The notes: generated by a model not told the origin, from the letters alone. 48,906 nt of DNA from Chitinophagaceae bacterium (GCA_947466405.1 CANICR010000004.1:1-48906), one strand, 5' to 3'; positions 19,965-31,777 are shown, counted from the stretch's first letter. Program-made: numbers and translations.

Positions 19965-21083
19965 TCAATCAATTTCAACAGTATCAGAAATTAATGAATA
20001 ATAATCATGAGTACTATTATTTTTATTCAATGCTTCTAATGTAGTGGTTCTTTTTAACGATCGAAAATAATAAATAGTCGTAAAAAATACAATGGCCATT
20101 CCGAATAAAATTCCAAATAATAAAGTGGTGCCGATTGAATTAAAATAAATGGCTACGGCTATAAAAATACAATTACTAATAAAGCAAATTAGTGTAGTTT
20201 TTTTATGTGAAAATCCTAGATCCAAAATTATATGGTGGATATGGTTTCTATCTGGACTAAACGGTGATCTATGGCTGAGAATTCTTAACCCAAACACCCT
20301 AAGGGTATCAAAGAGTGGCAACATTAAAATAGCAAAACCAACTGCAGGTGCTGATTCTATATGGAATGGGATATTAGGAGTATTTGAATAATTAATAAAT
20401 TTGATTACTAAAATAGAATTAATCAATCCAACTAATAAAGAGCCGGTGTCACCCATAAATATTTTTGCAGGCGGAAAATTGTAAATTAGAAAGCCAATTA
20501 AACTGCAGGTTAAAGAAAATGCAATTACAGCAAAGCTTTGCTCTCCATTAATAAAAAAGTATACCCCAAATATAGAAGAAGTTAAAATTCCTAAGCTTGC
20601 CGCTAGTCCATCGACGCCATCAATTAAATTAAAAGAGTTAGTAATTACAATAATGGTAAATAAAGAGAGAATAACACTGCTTACTTCCGAAATTTTTTCA
20701 ATGCCTAAAAAACCATGTAAATGTTGAATTTGCGCACCTCCGAGTTTCATTATAATGGCTGCTGCAATTAACTGACCAATGATTTTTTTTGTGGCGGATA
20801 AAATCAATATGTCATCTTTCAACCCAAGGAAAAAGATAACCGTTGCTGCAGCAATAAAGTACTGTAATAGTCCATTATTTTCTTTTGGCACACAAAGTAA
20901 AGTGGCAATCATGAATCCTGCAAAAATTCCAAGGCCTCCGAGATTTGGTATTACCGATTTGTGCACCTTTCTATTATCTGGTTCATCAAATAGTTTTTTT
21001 TCTTTGGCAACGATTATTATTACAGGAATTGCAAAAAAGGTAATAAAAAAAGCAACCATCCCTCCCATTAAAATATTTTCCAT
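19965..21083 (-). CDS. MraY/WecA-type undecaprenyl-phosphate sugar-phosphate transferase
   Basis: FNLIDGVDGLAASLG; IFMGDTGSLLVG; RNHIHHIILDLGFSHKKTTL. Confidence 0.9.
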   Translation of the reverse strand: MENILMGGMVAFFITFFAIPVIIIVAKEKKLFDEPDNRKVHKSVIPNLGGLGIFAGFMIATLLCVPKENNGLLQYFIAAATVIFFLGLKDDILILSATKKIIGQLIAAAIIMKLGGAQIQHLHGFLGIEKISEVSSVILSLFTIIVITNSFNLIDGVDGLAASLGILTSSIFGVYFFINGEQSFAVIAFSLTCSLIGFLIYNFPPAKIFMGDTGSLLVGLINSILVIKFINYSNTPNIPFHIESAPAVGFAILMLPLFDTLRVFGLRILSHRSPFSPDRNHIHHIILDLGFSHKKTTLICFISNCIFIAVAIYFNSIGTTLLFGILFGMAIVFFTTIYYFRSLKRTTTLEALNKNNSTHDYYSLISDTVEID

Positions 21084-21243
21084 ATCCTTTCAATTATAAA
21101 AACTAAACAAATGTACCAATAAAAACAGTCTACTTTTGCATGATTTTAAATCTGTTTATCATAAATAATTGAACGATTAGGGCTGCTTTAAAAAATCTGA
21201 AATAGAGACCCCGCAGTTAATTTTTTTATTTATTTTATTTTTC

Positions 21244-21274
21244 TTTGCTGAAATTATATATTAAACTAGGTTTG
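21244..21274 (+). promoter_or_regulatory. Bacteroidota-type promoter (TTTG-N19-TAGGTTTG) for the transketolase subunit gene
   Basis: TTTG 21244-21247 and TAGGTTTG 21267-21274, about 33 bp before ATG 21308. Confidence 0.6.
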
Positions 21275-21307
21275 CATAAAATAAAAAGTAATTTATTTCT
21301 ATTAATT

Positions 21308-22141
21308 ATGGAAAATCTTGAGAAAATTGCTACACAAATAAGGAGAGATATTGTAAGAATGGTACATGGTGTTCAAAGCGGTCATCCGGGAGGATCGCTT
21401 GGATGTGCTGATTTTTTAACTGCCTTATATTTCAAGGTGATGAAACATAATACATCTTTTTCTATGGATGGAATTGGGGAAGATCTTTTTTTCTTAAGTA
21501 ATGGACATGTATCTCCTGTTTTTTATAGTTGTTTAGCGAGAAGTGGTTATTTCCCTATTGAAGAGTTATCAACTTTTAGGAAATTAAATAGTCGGTTGCA
21601 AGGCCATCCTACTACTCATGAAAAATTACCTGGGGTAAGAATGTCTAGTGGTTCACTTGGGCAGGGATTAAGTGTAGCGATAGGAGCAGCACTAGCAAAA
21701 AAAATGAATAATGATGATAAAATTGTATACTCATTGCATGGAGATGGCGAGTTGGATGAAGGTCAAAATTGGGAAGCAATCATGTTTGCCCCTCATAAAA
21801 AAGTGGATAATTTAATTGCTACGATTGATTTTAATGGTCAGCAAATAGACGGAAGTACTAATAATGTAATGAATTTAGGTAATTTGAAATCAAAATTTGA
21901 ATCATTTGATTGGTTGGTTACTGAAATGGATGGGAATAATATGAGTGAGGTGATTGTTGGTTTAGAAAAGGCTAAATCTATGTTAGGTAAAGAAAAACCA
22001 GTAGTGATAATTATGAAAACAATAATGGGTAAAGGAGTTGATTTCATGGAAGGAACCCACGAGTGGCATGGAATTGCACCTAATGATGATCAGCTTTCAA
22101 AGGCACTTGGACAATTACCTGAAACGTTGGGTGACTATTAA
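21308..22141 (+). CDS. Transketolase N-terminal (TPP-binding) subunit
   Basis: From M at 21308: GHPGGSLGCADFLTALYF...GDGELDEGQNWEA; about 277 aa, so only the N-terminal half. Confidence 0.92.
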   Translation: MENLEKIATQIRRDIVRMVHGVQSGHPGGSLGCADFLTALYFKVMKHNTSFSMDGIGEDLFFLSNGHVSPVFYSCLARSGYFPIEELSTFRKLNSRLQGHPTTHEKLPGVRMSSGSLGQGLSVAIGAALAKKMNNDDKIVYSLHGDGELDEGQNWEAIMFAPHKKVDNLIATIDFNGQQIDGSTNNVMNLGNLKSKFESFDWLVTEMDGNNMSEVIVGLEKAKSMLGKEKPVVIIMKTIMGKGVDFMEGTHEWHGIAPNDDQLSKALGQLPETLGDY

Positions 22142-23362
22142 TTACTTTAATTCTAATGCTTGATTAGCGGCTTTGTGGGAAGGAAACCAGGATGCTAATA
22201 AGGTAATAATCATTGCGGTGAAGGCTACGAGTATAAAATCTGCTGCCATTATTTTCACTGGAAAATAATCAATTAAAAAAGACCCGCCTTCTAATTTTAT
22301 CAATTTAAATTTCACCTGTAGTAAACAAATCAGGCTAGCCAGTGTAATCCCAATAAAAGTACCAATTGAACCCAATAAAAGACCTTCAATTAAAAAAATA
22401 TTTTTAATGGCATTTTTATTAGCACCCATACTTTGAAGAATTGAAATGTCATGTTTTTTTTCTAGCACCAACATAGTTAGAGAACTTATCATGTTGAATG
22501 CGGCAATAATTAGAATTAGGCAAAGTAGCGCATAGATTGCCCACTTTTCAATTTTCATCGTATTGTACAGGTTCTCGTTTTGTTCGTATTTATTTTTAAC
22601 AATAAAATTACTGCCTAATAATTTTTGAATGTTAAGCTTGGTAAGGTTTTCTAGGGATTCATTTTTTAATTTTATTTCTATATTAGTGAATTCGTTTTTT
22701 TGCAAACCGATTTGTTGTTTAATAAAATCAATATTTGTTATTGCATAACTATTGTCAAATTCCTGTTGTATTGAAAATGTGCCTGAAGCGGTAATAACAC
22801 CTTCGCTTAATGTTTCTAATGGGTCATTATTGATGACATTGGATTTTGGCAAAATGGCTACTATTTTTTCAGGGGCAAAAGCTTCATTCAGTGTTATTCC
22901 AGTCGCCTCCTCAATCCCAGCACCTACTACAATCCGAGCATTTTCCGAATCTCCGATATCGTATTTTCCATTTATTATTTTTGATGAAATATCGCAAATG
23001 GCTGGATAATTACTATCAACTCCTTTTAGTTGAACGATTGACTGTAATTCATCGTTTTTTAACAGCGCCTTTTCTTCAACAATAAAGGAAATATGTTGGA
23101 CATTTGAAATTCCCTCCAGGGCTTTTATTTTCGCCCCATCAATAAAGAATGTTTTACCAGTGGCGGGTGATACCTTAATATCTGCATAGAAGGAAGAATA
23201 GAGTGACTTGACAATATCTTCAAATCCATTAAAAACACTCAATACCAATATTTGGCAACAGGTTGCAAATGCAATAACACCTGTTGTAACCCATGCAATA
23301 ATGTTTATAGCATTTGCCGATTTTTTTGCTTTAAAATAACGCCATGCAAATCTTAAATACAT
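22142..23362 (-). CDS. FtsX/LolC-E-like ABC transporter permease
   Basis: MYLRFAWRYFKAKKSANAINIIAWVTTGVIAFATCCQILVLSVFNGFEDIVKSLYSSF; C-terminal FtsX-like domain with ILQSMGA. Confidence 0.9.
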   Translation of the reverse strand: MYLRFAWRYFKAKKSANAINIIAWVTTGVIAFATCCQILVLSVFNGFEDIVKSLYSSFYADIKVSPATGKTFFIDGAKIKALEGISNVQHISFIVEEKALLKNDELQSIVQLKGVDSNYPAICDISSKIINGKYDIGDSENARIVVGAGIEEATGITLNEAFAPEKIVAILPKSNVINNDPLETLSEGVITASGTFSIQQEFDNSYAITNIDFIKQQIGLQKNEFTNIEIKLKNESLENLTKLNIQKLLGSNFIVKNKYEQNENLYNTMKIEKWAIYALLCLILIIAAFNMISSLTMLVLEKKHDISILQSMGANKNAIKNIFLIEGLLLGSIGTFIGITLASLICLLQVKFKLIKLEGGSFLIDYFPVKIMAADFILVAFTAMIITLLASWFPSHKAANQALELK

Positions 23363-23371
23363 TGGTAAAGC

Positions 23372-23749
23372 TTATTTGTTTTCTTTATTTTTTTCGTCTT
23401 CTTTATTAATGTCTTTAAAAAGTTGCTCCATTTTGTCAACATAATCTAAGGTGTCGTCAATAAAAAAATTAAGTTGAGGCATTGATCTTAACTGGTGTCG
23501 AACTCTTGCTGTTAATTCTTTTTTTATTTCCCAACTTTTTTCCTGGATGGTATTTAGTGTTTTAACAGGGTCGGCTACTTTGTAAAAGCTAAGATAAATT
23601 CTGGCATCAAAAAGGTCGGGTGTTATTCGCACAGATGAAATGGAAACCATGCCGCCATTTTGCATAGAAAGGCCTAAGCGTTGAAAAATATCATTTAGAT
23701 CTTTTTCTAATACTGCAGCTACTTGTTTTTGTCTTTTTCCTTCAATCAT
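23372..23749 (-). CDS. rbfA: 30S ribosome-binding factor RbfA
   Basis: GKRQKQVAAVLEKDLNDIFQRLG...VSISSVRITPDLFDARIYLSF; LNFFIDDTLDYVDKMEQLF. Confidence 0.93.
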   Translation of the reverse strand: MIEGKRQKQVAAVLEKDLNDIFQRLGLSMQNGGMVSISSVRITPDLFDARIYLSFYKVADPVKTLNTIQEKSWEIKKELTARVRHQLRSMPQLNFFIDDTLDYVDKMEQLFKDINKEDEKNKENK

Positions 23750-23800
23750 TCTAAATTATATTTTAGGTATAAAGTTATTATCATTTAACGATAGGTTCAT

Positions 23801-23833
23801 AAAAAAAGGAGTTTGAAATTCAAACTCCTTTTG
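23801..23833 (-). terminator. Intrinsic terminator downstream of the DksA-like gene
   Basis: Near-perfect hairpin AAAAGGAGTTTGAA-T-TTCAAACTCCTTTT (minus strand) followed by T-tract. Confidence 0.8.
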
Positions 23834-23851
23834 AGGTATAAGTATAGTAGG

Positions 23852-24748
23852 TTATTTTACAATTCCCATTTTAGCTTCGATGCTTAATGTGGCATGTGGT
23901 ACAGCCCTTAATCTCGCCTTGTCAATAAGCTTGCCTGTAACTCTGCAAACACCATATGTTTTATTTTCAATTCTCATTAAAGCTTTTTCAAGATGGTCAA
24001 TAAAAGTAATCTGACGACTTGCCATTTGACTCAGTTGTTCTCTTTCCATACTAAGGCTACCATCTTCCATAGTCATATATCTATTTTCACTTTCATCACC
24101 ACCCGTTTCATCTTTTCTTGTTATTAATCCTTGGAGATAATTAAGCTCTTTTTTGGCAGCTTCCATCTTGCGAAGTATCAGGTCCTTAAATTCACGCAAC
24201 TCAGTATCTGAATATTTGATAATAAATGCACCTGGATCGTTCTTTTTATAATCTAATACAGACTTAGTGAAATCTGGTTGATATTTTTTTGATGTTTTTG
24301 TATTTATTTTTGGCAGAACCACAGGTTTAGCTGGAGTTATTTTTATATCTTTTGGATTTTTAGCTACCACTTTTTTGACAACAACAGGTGGTTTAACAAT
24401 CGCTTTGGCTTTAGGCTCTACTTTTTTGACAACAACAGGTGGTTTAGCAATGGCTTTGACTTTTTGCTCCACTTTCTTTACTACAACAACGGGTTTTTTC
24501 ACGATAGATTTTTTAGCCGGCAAAACTTTAGCTGCCACTTTTTTGACAATTGCTTTAACTTGTTTTGTTTTACCTTTTACAGGGGCGGCTTTTTTTATAA
24601 TAGCTTTTTTCGGAGCTTGTTTTTTTGATGCCGGAATAGATTTTACTACCTTTTTTGGAGCAATTACCTTTTTTACTGATTTTGGTTTCGCTTTTCCAGG
24701 TGCTGGTTTTTTGGCTGCCGCTTTTTTTATTGGTTTTTTGGTTGCCAT
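23852..24748 (-). CDS. TraR/DksA-family protein with long Lys/Ala/Pro/Val-rich N-terminal tail
   Basis: C-terminal half YSDTELREFKDLILRKMEAAKKEL...YGVCRVTGKLIDKARLRAVPHATLSIEAK; first ~145 aa low complexity KKAAAKKPAPGKAKPKS. Confidence 0.85.
   Translation of the reverse strand: MATKKPIKKAAAKKPAPGKAKPKSVKKVIAPKKVVKSIPASKKQAPKKAIIKKAAPVKGKTKQVKAIVKKVAAKVLPAKKSIVKKPVVVVKKVEQKVKAIAKPPVVVKKVEPKAKAIVKPPVVVKKVVAKNPKDIKITPAKPVVLPKINTKTSKKYQPDFTKSVLDYKKNDPGAFIIKYSDTELREFKDLILRKMEAAKKELNYLQGLITRKDETGGDESENRYMTMEDGSLSMEREQLSQMASRQITFIDHLEKALMRIENKTYGVCRVTGKLIDKARLRAVPHATLSIEAKMGIVK
24370..24471 (-). repeat. 51-bp tandem repeat within the tail of the DksA-like gene
   Basis: Two adjacent copies starting at 24370 and 24421, both beginning CTTTTTTGACAACAACAGGTGGTTTA; encode a 17-aa repeat (KPPVVVKKVEPKAKAIV). 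Confidence 0.8.
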
Positions 24749-24750
24749 AA

Positions 24751-27700
24751 CTAATTACTTTTTTTGTTAACATTAACTATGAGTGAAATGTCATTCACTT
24801 CAACGTTTATCCCGCTCTTTAATGCTGGTACAAACTCCATGGAGTCTGCTAAGATTTCGCGGCAAATATAGTCTTTAAATTCTATTAAAGAGGGCTGTAG
24901 TTCTACATTATCCCCAATTGTGACTAAAATTCTATCCGTCAATTCATATCCATTCTCCTTTCTAATCGTTTGGATTTTATTGACAAATTCGCGCGCATTT
25001 CCTTCATTTTGAAGCACTTGTGAAATGGTAATGTCTAAAGCAACCGTTAAAATACCCTTGCTGGCAATTTCATAGCCTGGGATGCTATCAGTAATTATTT
25101 CTATGTCTTCTTCCGTTATAACGATAGGATCCTCACCTTTTTTTACTAACTCTTCGTTTAATACATAGGGTCCTTTTTGTACTTTTTCTATCAATATATT
25201 ATCAAAAGACTCTATTTCATTAGCTGCCCATTTCATGTTTGCCCCTAATTTTTTCCCTAAAGTTTTGAAATTTGCTTTAGCTTTTTTTCTAATGAAATCA
25301 TTTTTGGCATCCAGTATTTCAATTTCTTTGATATTGGTTTCGGATTTAATAATCTCTTCAACCAATTTTATGTTCTTAACCATTTCGCTGTCAAGAGCTG
25401 GAATGAAAACTTTTTGCAAGGGCTGCCTTACTTTAATATTAACTTTCTTTCTGATAGATAAAATAAGCGACGAAGTGTCTTGGGCGAGTTTCATCCTTTT
25501 TTCTAAATCAATATTGATGTTTTCTGATTGAAATTTTGGAAAAAGGGTATGATGAACAGAATGGTATTCAAATCGATTTGTGATACTGTTTAAATTATTA
25601 AACAACCACTCGCTAAAAAATGGTGCAATGGGAGCAATGAGCTGACTGATTGTTTCTAGACATTCATATAATGTTTGATAGGCGCATTTTTTATCGTGCT
25701 CATATTCTCCTTTCCAAAATCTTCTTCTGCATAATCTTACATACCAGTTGCTTAATTGGGCGTCTACAAAATCTTCAATAGCTCTGCCTGCTTGTGTAGG
25801 TTCATAGGCATCAAAATTTTCAACTACAGTTTTGATTAAACTCTGTAAGGATGATATAATCCATTGGTCAATTTCGGGCCTTTTCTCAATAGGTATTTTT
25901 TCTTCTGCATAACTAAATCCATCCACATTAGCATACAAAGCAAAGAACTGATAAGTATTATAAACTGTTCCAAAGAATTTCCTCTGCACTTCTTTGATTC
26001 CTTCCTCATCAAATTTTAAACTATCCCATGGAGAGGCATTGGTAATGAGATACCATCTGGTAGCATCTGCTCCATAGTTATTTATAGTTACAAATGGATC
26101 AACCACATTGCCCAAACGCTTACTCATTTTATTACCCGCTTTGTCTAAAACTAAACCATTGCTTACAACAGTTTTATAAGCAACATTGTCAAATAATAAT
26201 ACGCCTAATGCATGCAACGTATAAAACCATCCACGTGTTTGATCTACGCCTTCAGCAATAAAATCTGCAGGAAAATTATTTTTAAAAGTTTCTTTATTTT
26301 CAAATGGGAAATGCCATTGTGCATAGGGCATCGCACCGCTGTCGAACCATACATCTATTAAATCAGGAACCCGGTGCATCGGCTTTCCAGAATCACTAAC
26401 TAGTATGATTTCATCCACAAATGGCTTGTGTAAATCTGAAGTGATGTGGTTGATATAATCCTCAGCGCTTTGTCCGGTTGGTTTCCAGCAATTTGCTTCA
26501 AATGATTTTTTTAATGCTGCTTTTAATTCTTCTACGGAGCCAATACATTTTTGTTCACTACCATCTTCAGTTTTCCATATGGGCAAAGGAGTTCCCCAAA
26601 ATCTACTACGACTAAGATTCCAGTCCACCATATTTTCTAGCCAATTTCCAAAGCGTCCGGATCCTGTACTAGCAGGTTTCCATTGAATGGTTTTATTTAG
26701 CTCAATCATCCTTTCTTTTACAGCGGTTGTTTTAATAAACCAGGCATCTAATGGGTAATAAATAATTGGCTTATCTGTTCTCCAGCAGTGCGGATAATTG
26801 TGTTCATATTTTTCTACTTTAAAAGCCCGATTTTCTTTTTTCAGTTTAACAGCAATATCTACATTAACATCCACGTAACCAGATTCGTCTTTATAATTTT
26901 TTACATAGCGGTTACTAAATTCACCAACACCCTCAATAAATTTCCCTTGTTTATCTACTAGGGTTAAAATGCCTAAATTATTTTTCTTTCCTACTTTATA
27001 GTCATCTGCGCCAAAAGCAGGCGCAGTGTGTACTATACCCGTTCCGTCTTCTGTGGTTACAAAGTCGCCCACAATAACTCTAAATGGTTTTGCCGTTGGT
27101 GTTTCTTCCAAAATTTTCTCCAAACTATTGGCTTCAAATGGCATCAATTGTTCGTAACCGGTACCTTCCAAATCTTGCCCGCTAAAACAGGATAATATCT
27201 TCCATGGAATTATTTTATCGCCTTCTCTATATGCATCAAATGGAAGATTATTGCCGTCTTCTTTAAAATATTTTCCAACCAATGCTTTTGCCAAAATAAC
27301 ATTGACCGGTAAAAATGTATAAGGATTAAATGAACTTACTAATACGTATTCTATGGAATTGCCAACGGTAAGGCCTAAGTTAGAAGGCAATGTCCAAGGA
27401 GTGGTTGTCCATGCCATTAAGTAAAGATCTTTGTGTGCATTTTCATTTAAAATAGCTATCAGTTTATTGTTTAAAGTATCATTCTTTACTTTAAACATTG
27501 CCACAGCACTGGTGTCTTTTACATCTTTATAAGTTCCTGGTTGATTTAATTCATGTGAGGAAAGACCCGTTCCTGCTGCAGGGGAATAAGGTTGTATACT
27601 AACACTCTCATAGAGATATCCCTTTTTATATAATTCACCTAAGCACCACCAAAGTGTTTCAATGTAATTGTTTTCAAAAGTCACATAAGGCTCTTTCAAA

Positions 27701-28134
27701 TCTACCCAATACCCCATTTTTTGTGTAATGTCATCCCATTTATCTTTAAACTGCATGACTACTTCACGACATTTCTTATTATAATCTTCAACGGTGATTT
27801 TTTTTCCGATGTCTTCTTTCGTAATACCTAATTGTTTTTCAACGCCTAATTCCACTGGCAATCCATGTGTATCCCAACCGCCCTTTCTGTTTACCTGAAA
27901 ACCTTGCATGGTTTTATATCGGCAAACTAAATCTTTAAGTGTTCTTGAAATTACGTGGTGAATGCCAGGCATACCATTGGCACTTGGAGGGCCTTCAAAA
28001 AACACAAACGGTTTTTGACCATCTCGTAGACTAATGCTTTTCTCAAAAGATTGTTCTTTTTCCCACTTTTGGAGTATTTCATTACCAATATTAGGTAAAT
28101 TCAATTGCTGATATTCTTTATACTTGGCTGACAT
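24751..28134 (-). CDS. ileS: Isoleucyl-tRNA synthetase
   Basis: GPPSANGMPGIHHVISRTLKD; GWDTHGLPVELGVEK; KMSKRLGN; 1127 aa. Confidence 0.97.
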   Translation of the reverse strand: MSAKYKEYQQLNLPNIGNEILQKWEKEQSFEKSISLRDGQKPFVFFEGPPSANGMPGIHHVISRTLKDLVCRYKTMQGFQVNRKGGWDTHGLPVELGVEKQLGITKEDIGKKITVEDYNKKCREVVMQFKDKWDDITQKMGYWVDLKEPYVTFENNYIETLWWCLGELYKKGYLYESVSIQPYSPAAGTGLSSHELNQPGTYKDVKDTSAVAMFKVKNDTLNNKLIAILNENAHKDLYLMAWTTTPWTLPSNLGLTVGNSIEYVLVSSFNPYTFLPVNVILAKALVGKYFKEDGNNLPFDAYREGDKIIPWKILSCFSGQDLEGTGYEQLMPFEANSLEKILEETPTAKPFRVIVGDFVTTEDGTGIVHTAPAFGADDYKVGKKNNLGILTLVDKQGKFIEGVGEFSNRYVKNYKDESGYVDVNVDIAVKLKKENRAFKVEKYEHNYPHCWRTDKPIIYYPLDAWFIKTTAVKERMIELNKTIQWKPASTGSGRFGNWLENMVDWNLSRSRFWGTPLPIWKTEDGSEQKCIGSVEELKAALKKSFEANCWKPTGQSAEDYINHITSDLHKPFVDEIILVSDSGKPMHRVPDLIDVWFDSGAMPYAQWHFPFENKETFKNNFPADFIAEGVDQTRGWFYTLHALGVLLFDNVAYKTVVSNGLVLDKAGNKMSKRLGNVVDPFVTINNYGADATRWYLITNASPWDSLKFDEEGIKEVQRKFFGTVYNTYQFFALYANVDGFSYAEEKIPIEKRPEIDQWIISSLQSLIKTVVENFDAYEPTQAGRAIEDFVDAQLSNWYVRLCRRRFWKGEYEHDKKCAYQTLYECLETISQLIAPIAPFFSEWLFNNLNSITNRFEYHSVHHTLFPKFQSENINIDLEKRMKLAQDTSSLILSIRKKVNIKVRQPLQKVFIPALDSEMVKNIKLVEEIIKSETNIKEIEILDAKNDFIRKKAKANFKTLGKKLGANMKWAANEIESFDNILIEKVQKGPYVLNEELVKKGEDPIVITEEDIEIITDSIPGYEIASKGILTVALDITISQVLQNEGNAREFVNKIQTIRKENGYELTDRILVTIGDNVELQPSLIEFKDYICREILADSMEFVPALKSGINVEVNDISLIVNVNKKSN

Positions 28135-28179
28135 AATCTGCGTCTTGCTTAATAAATTATGAAAAAATGTGCCGCGAAG

Positions 28180-29121
28180 TTAATGAATTAACAATTCACA
28201 AGGTTTGATACCTGTATGGTTTTTAAAAGCAGTGCTGAAATGAGAAATAGAAGAGTAGCCTAATGAAGAAGAAACTTCGGTAACACTCAATCCTTTTTCA
28301 TACAAAAGATATTTGGCATGTTCCATTCGCTGACCTTGATAGAAATCAAAAATAGTAGTACCGAAAATCTCTTTAAATCCTTTTTTTAAGTAGCATTCAT
28401 TGATAGCTACTTTACGGCTCAAAGCCTTTATGGTAATGGGTTCTCCGATATGTTGCAAAAGTATTTCACGCGCGTTAATTATTTTCTCGCGATCCTCTTC
28501 ATTAGAAAGAAACTTACAGGCAAATTCGTCCTCTTCTTTTTCTCCCAACAGGCAATCGGTGGTATATAAAAAAATAATCTGCGTTTGAGCATTGATAAAA
28601 ATATTCTCCCTGGTATCTGTATAATGATGATTTAATAAAGCTTGAATGGCGCCAGTAGTTTTTGTACAAAGGTTGCTTGTTTTTGAAAAAGAAAAGGGAT
28701 GATTAAATGAAAGAACTTGTTCAAAGTGAGAATGTTCCTTTTTGTGCGCCTTTGCAAACTGCTGTAAATAAGTTGGACTGTAGGTAAAACTTAGCATATC
28801 TACCGATTCTATTTTTTCTATACAGGTTTTTGTATTATTTAGCTTGCAAAAATCACATTCAGCTTCTTTTTCTTTACAAAAAAAATTACCAGAAACACAA
28901 AACTTTAATTCAAGATAGTTTTCTTCGGCATTCATTTCGTTAAAATGATACACCATCACGCCTGTATCTTCAATATTCCAATGGGATTGTTTCCTGATGC
29001 GCTTGATACTGTATTTTATGGATCCAGGTACATTTCTTTCGATATATTGTAATACATCAATGTCATCCGTTAAGATGGGTTGGCTGCTTGCTACATCTAA
29101 TATGCTGCTTAATTGACTCAT
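28180..29121 (-). CDS. AraC-family transcriptional regulator with cysteine-rich N-terminal region
   Basis: C-terminal HTH ALSRKVAINECYLKKGFKEIFGTTIFDFYQGQRMEHAKYLLYEKGLSVTEVSSSLGYSSISHFSTAFKNHTGIKP; start taken at MSQLSS (29121). Confidence 0.9.
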   Translation of the reverse strand: MSQLSSILDVASSQPILTDDIDVLQYIERNVPGSIKYSIKRIRKQSHWNIEDTGVMVYHFNEMNAEENYLELKFCVSGNFFCKEKEAECDFCKLNNTKTCIEKIESVDMLSFTYSPTYLQQFAKAHKKEHSHFEQVLSFNHPFSFSKTSNLCTKTTGAIQALLNHHYTDTRENIFINAQTQIIFLYTTDCLLGEKEEDEFACKFLSNEEDREKIINAREILLQHIGEPITIKALSRKVAINECYLKKGFKEIFGTTIFDFYQGQRMEHAKYLLYEKGLSVTEVSSSLGYSSISHFSTAFKNHTGIKPCELLIH

Positions 29122-29128
29122 TGGTATG

Positions 29129-29136
29129 CAAATATA
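29129..29136 (-). promoter_or_regulatory. -7 element TATATTTG for the araC-type gene
   Basis: Minus-strand TATATTTG 7 nt before the ATG at 29121; -33 element not clear. Confidence 0.45.
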
Positions 29137-29392
29137 CAATAGCAAGTATCTCAAACGATTTGTTTTTGTTTAACAAGGTTGATTTTAGCTTTTTATTACA
29201 AGATAATGCTTGGTGGATGATCATAAAAAACGAAGGAATTCGGCCTTGTTCTTCCTCATAATTTCTATATATTTTATCCACAGCAAGGTTGTGAAAAAGT
29301 ATTGCCAAATGCTTTCTAAAAAAAGCTCAAAAACCTTTTATTTTCAGTATATTTGTCTGTATATATTTTTTTCAATTTAAAGAGATTTCTAA

Positions 29393-31378
<1,986 letters not shown>

Positions 31379-31557
31379 TCTTACAAAGAGTTAATTTTTT
31401 ATATACCAAAGCCAAAGGATATGCACATAGTGTGGAGAGTTATTATATGATGTTTTTGGGTAAAATCAATATTTTTTGTAGCTTGTACCTATTAGCAAAT
31501 TCTTCCACTTCGTAAGAATAGTTATAAAAATTATTTACTAACATAAATTCTATTAAA

Positions 31558-31758
31558 ATGTCAAAAATGCTAACAGCTTATTGCATGAAAACAAAAGAGA
31601 AAAATGTACCTATGCAAGATGCAGTAATAACTAAAACTGCCCGTGGTGGATACATGGCTCAAGGTAATGATGGTAAAGGGAATAAAATGACTACTATGCT
31701 TGGAGAAGCAACGGCACTTCAAGCTGTAAAAGACGGAGTAGCTAAAAAAGCTTGGTAA
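31558..31758 (+). CDS. 66-aa DUF5679-like protein with degenerate zinc ribbon
   Basis: LTAYCMKTKEKNVPMQDAVITKTARGGYMAQGNDGKGNKMTTMLG follows the spacing of AYCxKC...CPxCGxKM proteins; own upstream gap and strong terminator downstream. Confidence 0.7.
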   Translation: MSKMLTAYCMKTKEKNVPMQDAVITKTARGGYMAQGNDGKGNKMTTMLGEATALQAVKDGVAKKAW

Positions 31759-31777
31759 TTTTTAAAAGTATTCTTTT

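Noticed and set aside
24375-24770. 131-aa plus-strand ORF opposite the DksA-like gene
   Set aside because: Hydrophobic, Thr/Phe-rich translation is the antisense of the Lys/Ala-rich tail; explained by codon bias.
29063-29308. 81-aa minus-strand ORF overlapping the araC start and its upstream region
   Set aside because: Out of frame with the regulator, no initiation signal; MSQLSS at 29121 with a -7 element just upstream explains the region.
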